Below, one piece after another: positions 63,940-64,000 of a DNA stretch of 64,000 nt. The notes under the pieces are model-generated. The model did no database searches. It was not told where the DNA came from and worked only from the letters and a program-made list of their open reading frames with translations. Location of the stretch: contig NZ_JAMYWQ010000021.1 of NCBI RefSeq assembly GCF_024160145.1, positions 1-64,000 of the forward strand, in the 5' to 3' direction. Numbering within the stretch: the first letter of the stretch is position 1; each line of letters opens with the position of its first letter. The stretch comes from Serratia nevei. GTDB taxonomy: Bacteria > Pseudomonadota > Gammaproteobacteria > Enterobacterales > Enterobacteriaceae. Made by a program: the position numbers and the translations under genes.

Positions 63940-64000
63940 ATGAATGACGCCCGCTATGTAGAACATCTGCCAATTTTTCTCGACGTGGCCCGCCTGGGCA
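63940..64000 (+). CDS. LysR-family regulator, N-terminal fragment (BudR-like)
   Basis: The first 20 codons, cut by the window end. They encode MNDARYVEHLPIFLDVARLG, typical of a LysR HTH start (LxxFLxVARxGS). Place and direction match the bud operon activator (BudR/AlsR/SlaR). No Shine-Dalgarno site precedes the ATG; a TATAAT six bases upstream would put the transcript start on the ATG itself. Confidence 0.65.
   Translation, partial: MNDARYVEHLPIFLDVARLG

Overview
The window is a GC-rich enterobacterial chromosome segment, most likely Serratia (S. marcescens group). It carries the acetoin genes budA and budB, an indolepyruvate decarboxylase, and a gene order that follows the E. coli mlaA-yfdC-argW ... 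ypdK-alaC-ypdAB ... glk-yfeO ... ypeC-mntH-nupC ... alaXW-gltX-valUXY-lysV region, with Serratia-type insertions. The genus assignment is inferred from gene content and from memory of E. coli gene order, not from a search. LAYOUT: 1-8.1 kb holds mlaA and, upstream of it on the same strand, a full cytochrome c maturation operon ccmABCDEFGHI. 8.3-9.4 kb holds yfdC and tRNA-Arg(CCU), the argW position. 9.5-11.6 kb is an AraC-type regulator plus an exported beta-propeller protein where E. coli has a prophage. 11.6-15.6 kb contains a possible small RNA and a stress-like cassette: membrane protein, PAS-LuxR regulator, and a CsbD-like protein with a membrane tail. 16-21.6 kb holds a DsdC-like regulator without dsdXA, small unknowns, a porin, mltB and a lone HicB-like protein. 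21.9-30.7 kb is the pyruvate-sensing and alanine region: a 24-residue YpdK-like protein with a structured leader, cytochrome b561, alaC, a GNAT enzyme, a YbiU-like protein, ypdA/ypdB, a DUF2502 protein and an OFA-family transporter. The promoter of that transporter carries phased copies of the YpdB-type site, so sensor, regulator and probable target sit together. 30.8-41.8 kb holds glk, yfeO, a racemase, a PACE efflux protein with a divergent LysR gene, ipdC, a YghZ-like reductase, a second DUF2502 gene, mntH and nupC. 42-50 kb is an AT-rich island with a FAD protein and a chaperone-usher fimbrial operon ending in two paralogous tip adhesins. It lies beside two tRNA-Ala genes. 50.5-53.5 kb holds an FNT channel, gltX, three tRNA-Val and one tRNA-Lys. 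The tRNA-Lys gene is followed by about two and a half tandem units of about 198 bp, each carrying the tRNA 3' end, a terminator and a multi-hairpin core. 54-58.3 kb is a fepBDGC-type siderophore uptake operon with a Fur-like site. 58.4-64 kb holds an EVE/VOC pair, an orphan DppA-like binding protein, budA-budB and the first 20 codons of a divergent LysR gene that may be translated from a leaderless mRNA. HOW THE PARTS WORK TOGETHER: several genes serve central carbon overflow (glk, ypdAB with its transporter, alaC, budAB), and others serve metal uptake (mntH, fep). The most unusual signals are the tRNA-Lys tail repeats, the 21-bp-phased operator array, the shared AGTGCAT half-sites around the PAS-LuxR cassette, and the two-adhesin fimbrial locus with a FAD enzyme.
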